Of a stretch of DNA of 24,667 bases, positions 21,135-24,667 are shown one piece after another. The notes under the pieces were generated by a model. The model ran no database searches and was not told where the DNA came from. It worked only from the letters and a program-made list of their open reading frames with translations. The stretch covers positions 74,993 through 99,659 of the forward strand of contig NAOQ01000207.1 in the NCBI GenBank assembly GCA_002751075.1, in the 5' to 3' direction. The stretch is from Ichthyophonus hoferi. Lineage: Eukaryota; Opisthokonta; Ichthyosporea; Ichthyophonida; Ichthyophonidae. A program made the translations under genes and the position numbers. Each line of letters begins with the position of its first letter. Position 1 is the first letter of the stretch.

Positions 21135-24116
21135 GAAGGATAGGTGGAAAATCATTCGTCTATTAGTTTGATAACATGTACGTAGAAAATATATAACGCA
21201 GTGTGGTTTTATACGGAAGTATATATTGAATTAGTATAATGTATTCAGTATATCTAATAGTAGTAGTTGTGTTTATCATCTTGATATAGTAAATATTTAT
21301 TGTTAAAATATATTTTAATTTGGTTTATTCATTAATCATAAGTCAGTAGTGCCCGTACTATCTTGTTCAGATGAATCAATGGCAAATGCCATTTCCATAT
21401 TTAGAATAATCTACATTATATATACTCTTATGATGTAGTCAATTGTTGTCAGGGACGTCATCTGTATATGATTTACTTAAATTAGACTAATCTCATTGTA
21501 GATCTTGATTACATTATTATGCATTGCAATTATATTAAATTAGTATTACTTCTTAGCGATTGGCTTTTAATTGTTTATGGTATTCTCAGAAATATTTATC
21601 TTAAGTTAAAATCTTGGTTCCCGATGCATAACATGTTCCAATAATTAGTTTGCTAACAATAATGCATTATTAAATGTAATGTGGTTTTATAAGACAGTTT
21701 GTATTAAATTAGTGCCATATTCTGTTGTCTTTATATGGCACGTAGTTATAAATCCAACGAGTGTCAGTATTTTAATATTCACAACATAACCAATCAATTT
21801 ACTGAATATAGGTAATTTTAATAGTAGATATGCTTTTATTATTTTTCTGCACCCACCGTATTACTTTCTTTGTTTGTAAATGAAAATGAATGATATACTA
21901 TATGTGGTTGACTACAAATTAATAATTAAAAGAAATGATATTGATAATATATATATATTATATCCTGCTCATAGACAGATATACTTTTACATCAAACATT
22001 TAATTCATTTTTTATAGCTGTATATGCTTAAATGAACAGAGAGAAATATAATAACTAAATTACACATTACATGTAACTAAATATTAAACATGGACAAAGT
22101 AATTAGAACTATAGTTGTAATTATCTAACTAACTAATCTGTACTACCAACTAAGTAATTAGTGATTAGGCTTTATGTAAGTCCCTATTTAGAGTGCTGAA
22201 TTTAGAAAGCATAAAACGGTTCTGTCTGAGACAGATTAGGGGCTCTTAATTCTGTAGTGATATGGAATAAAGGCCATATAGCTTTTATCCGAAGTTCTCT
22301 TGTCGTAATGATCAGCTGCACTCCTGAACATAGGTGTAATAATTACTATACAGGTTAGAATTAACAATTATATGCATAGAGTTGAGTATAATGTGAAATA
22401 TCATTAGGTAAATATAACTACATTTGTATATAAAATAGTAAGATTACTTTAAGATATAGACTTCAAATATAATTAACCAAAGAACCACCTAAGCCTTGTA
22501 TGGTTTGTTTTAACTCAAATGTTTTCTATCTATCTCTTGACTACAATATGATTCGCTACAAGGTTATTTGTTTCACATTTGCCACAACTTAAAAAGACCG
22601 TTTTAATTGCCGTCCAACAGGAAAAGTAGGTGCTAAATGCTAGCGCCACCTTAAGTGATTTCCGAAATGTAGCAATACAATAATTGTTTTTACAATTGTC
22701 TATTTTGGTGATGGAAACTTTAAAACTATCTATTTTGATATATAATGTGTGCGCTTGTAACAATATTTTACATTGGTGGCATATTTAGATAAGTTAACTT
22801 TAGTCTTTATTGTTGATTATTGCTTCTACAATAATTTGAAGATCATAATTGAATTAGAAATAATAATTGTTTAAGAATTTTACTGTGCAGCCAAAATCAA
22901 AATTAGTAGACGAAGTAAAAATAATTTTGCAAATTATTTCTCAACATTTTCTGTCTAAAGATTTCTCATCCCATATTGGTTGTTCAAAGCTACCATTCTA
23001 TTTCTATGTATTCATATTATACACATCATTTAGTCTAATTTGTCCCTCGTCTCTTGTTTGAGTAAATCTTGGTCTCAAATCTTAATACACATCAATATAC
23101 TCTTGCTTAATTAATTCCAATAGTGTATCTTTTCATCCTACTATCGCTTTGATACAGACAATGTTGTCCAAAATTTCGTTAGTTTACATGGCTTAATTAA
23201 AATTATTCAATTATCCTAAATGTTATAGTTATGCTCCTCTCATCAGAAATTGGTCAATATTAAGTGTTTATGTGATACTACTCGCAACAGAAATCATACA
23301 ATGGCAAAACATTTCAAATTAATTGCCGTGATTGATAAAAAATATATCTCAGGCTTTTCTCATTGGCACAGCTCAGCGACACAAAGGTCAATATAATGTA
23401 AACTAGTACTTTATAACTAAATGTTGCGGACTACAAAAGATAATTAATGCGACCTAACCATACGTTTTTTCCACATTATTTACAATTAGAAAACAATTTC
23501 AACTTTAGGGGGAAACCCACTTAATGTTACATATGATAATTCTTTGTGAATATACCATACCGTTCAATTATAAAATTTGTACAAGCAAATTCATAAAATC
23601 ATATTGATCAAAAGAGATTTCAACCGTTCCAACTAAAAAAATTATTAGATTTTTGAATCACTGACATAATTCCATCTATTAGTTCATCTGAAAATCTTAG
23701 GAGAATAATGTGCTATTTTGTATCACTATTTAGATTATCAATTCTTTCATATCAGTATATTATATAATTATAAAAACCCAAAATATTATAAACATATATT
23801 TTTCTGTTGTCTAGATGAAAACAAAAGTCGTAATTATTTAATGTCAATAATAGTTATAATTGGCTTTATAGCTAATCAAGTATCTGATCCGTCATTAAAA
23901 TTAGAAATATATAATTTTTCCACTGAAATTGTAAGGGAAATAGAATAATATATTCCCCTACAAATTAAAAAGGTGAACACCAGAGATTAAATGAAAGTGT
24001 AGTCCAAAAAAAAGTGTAAAATGAATGGTCCAATTAGCCTACCTAAGTGCATATAGGATAACTATATACTAGAACTATAATCAGGCTGGATACTAAAAAT
24101 ATCTAGAGCTGATCCT
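21135..24116. other. AT-rich intergenic DNA, no gene seen
   Basis: Nearly 3 kb with frequent stops in all frames. The open stretches at 22530-22763 (minus), 22867-23061 and 23718-23948 (plus) have no recognisable domains and AT-typical codons. Two segments (about 21200-21240 and 21675-21715) share a loose resemblance around TGTGGTTTTATA..ATTAGT. No clear AATAAA was found soon after the RDM1-like stop. No RNA gene was recognised. Confidence 0.5.
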
Positions 24117-24430
24117 TATTACAATCACCAGCCTAAGAGAATCCAATTCGTTTGTTGGCAAGATTGAAGTAGACCCACTTGCTGGCCAAGATAGTGTTGC
24201 TCAAAACTGAATGGCACATCGGATTCATATTGCGTAATCATTAAGTTATAGAAAAAGTTGTCGCCGATTTTGTATTCCAGAGTTCTACGGTAGTACATCT
24301 CAGGCAATAGTAAGTCTCACTGCTATCGAAGTTCAACACAAGGAGAGGAAGCATAGCAATTGCCTCGAATTTGTTGCTGAGCCAGACATTGAGTCTTGCA
24401 GTCAGCAATAATAATCATAATTAATTGCTG
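24117..24430 (-). pseudogene. Broken pepsin-family (A1) aspartic protease C-terminal piece
   Basis: A GC-richer patch reads on the minus strand like the C-terminal lobe of an A1 aspartic protease spread over more than one frame. LPLLVLNFDSSET lies near 24340 (the 'LP.l.f.F' strand), LPEMYYRRTLEYKIGDNFF near 24250-24310, and NTILASKWVYFNLANKRIGF near 24140-24200, the last resembling the typical 'LG..FL...Y..+D..N+RIGFA' end. The frames shift between pieces without obvious splice sites, and TAG follows RIGFS. A decayed host gene copy is the simplest reading; unrecognised introns are the alternative. The catalytic DTG/DSG motifs are not in the window. These enzymes are secreted or vacuolar peptidases when intact. 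Confidence 0.42.
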
Positions 24431-24627
24431 TCGGATTGGACGCAAGAACCGATTATGATCTGCTCAGTGCACTTTCCGGTGATTAGAATAAAGCAGGAGA
24501 TCTATCTATGTACATGTACTAATAGATCTAAATGTATGATAACGAAATCACAGATAACTATAAACTAACCCAATCCTAGTAAGAATAAATAAAAACCAAA
24601 ATATGAAAGAGATTTGCCTACTGTACA

Positions 24628-24633
24628 AATAAA

Positions 24634-24667
<34 letters not shown>
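24628..24667. repeat. AATAAAC followed by poly(A) at the window end
   Basis: AATAAA (24628-24633), one C, then 33 A to the last base. It looks like the tail of a poly(A) retroelement or processed copy in the plus direction, or a contig ending in a homopolymer. No element body is recognised in front of it. Confidence 0.6.

Noticed and set aside
21200-21720. Loose similarity between two segments containing TGTGGTTTTATA and ATTAGT
   Set aside because: Too diverged and AT-rich to call a duplicated element by eye.
22221-22235. TCTGTCTGAGACAGA near-palindrome resembling paired Smad half-sites
   Set aside because: Single short motif far from any recognised start; expected by chance in 25 kb.
24125-24307. 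Minus-strand 60-codon frame as an intact small gene
   Set aside because: The best family blocks fall partly in other frames, so it is better read as part of the decayed aspartic protease piece.

Overview
This is AT-rich eukaryotic DNA with spliced genes, canonical GT..AG introns of about 115 to 670 bp, AATAAA poly(A) signals and many microsatellites. The gene content (an animal-style tyrosine phosphatase domain, a TCTP whose IGGNASAEV block is close to the animal form, and an RDM1-like RRM plus RAD52-motif protein) points to an opisthokont. An early-branching animal such as a sponge fits intron size best; an early-diverging fungus cannot be excluded from sequence alone. No bacterial, organellar, tRNA, rRNA or CRISPR features were seen.

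Layout. (1) 1-2219, minus strand: four exons of the N-terminal half of a protein tyrosine phosphatase domain, running off the left edge, with microsatellites and a 43-bp minisatellite in its introns. (2) 2220-6769: AT-rich intergenic DNA with a 26-nt poly(A) run, a same-orientation cluster of ATTGG boxes (3344-3555) and one weak small-gene candidate (about 4976-5349). (3) 6770-8195, minus strand: a complete four-exon TCTP gene (169 aa) with poly(A) signal, TATA-like box and a possible 5'TOP start. (4) About 8930-9925: a broken 3' piece of a Ty1/copia retrotransposon. (5) 9926-12393: mostly non-coding, with a 39-bp direct repeat and a CpG-dense block. (6) 12394-13266, minus strand: an intact single-exon orphan gene of 290 aa with an N-terminal membrane segment and 16-residue Trp-ended repeats. 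Dense CCAAT-box clusters lie upstream at 13309-13418 and again at 13981-14145. (7) 14146-17144: non-coding apart from small unassigned coding-like patches. (8) 17145-21134, plus strand: eight exons of an RDM1-like gene with decayed short tandem repeats in its introns. (9) 21135-24667: AT-rich non-coding DNA, a broken pepsin-family aspartic protease piece near 24117-24430, and a terminal poly(A) run.

The genes do not form a pathway; they are independent eukaryotic loci (signalling phosphatase, translation/growth-associated TCTP, DNA-damage protein, orphan). The most novel item is the 290-aa orphan with the 16-residue Trp repeat and its CCAAT-dense upstream region. All exon boundaries are read by eye from frame, phase, splice dinucleotides and family similarity remembered from training; none was checked by alignment or RNA data.
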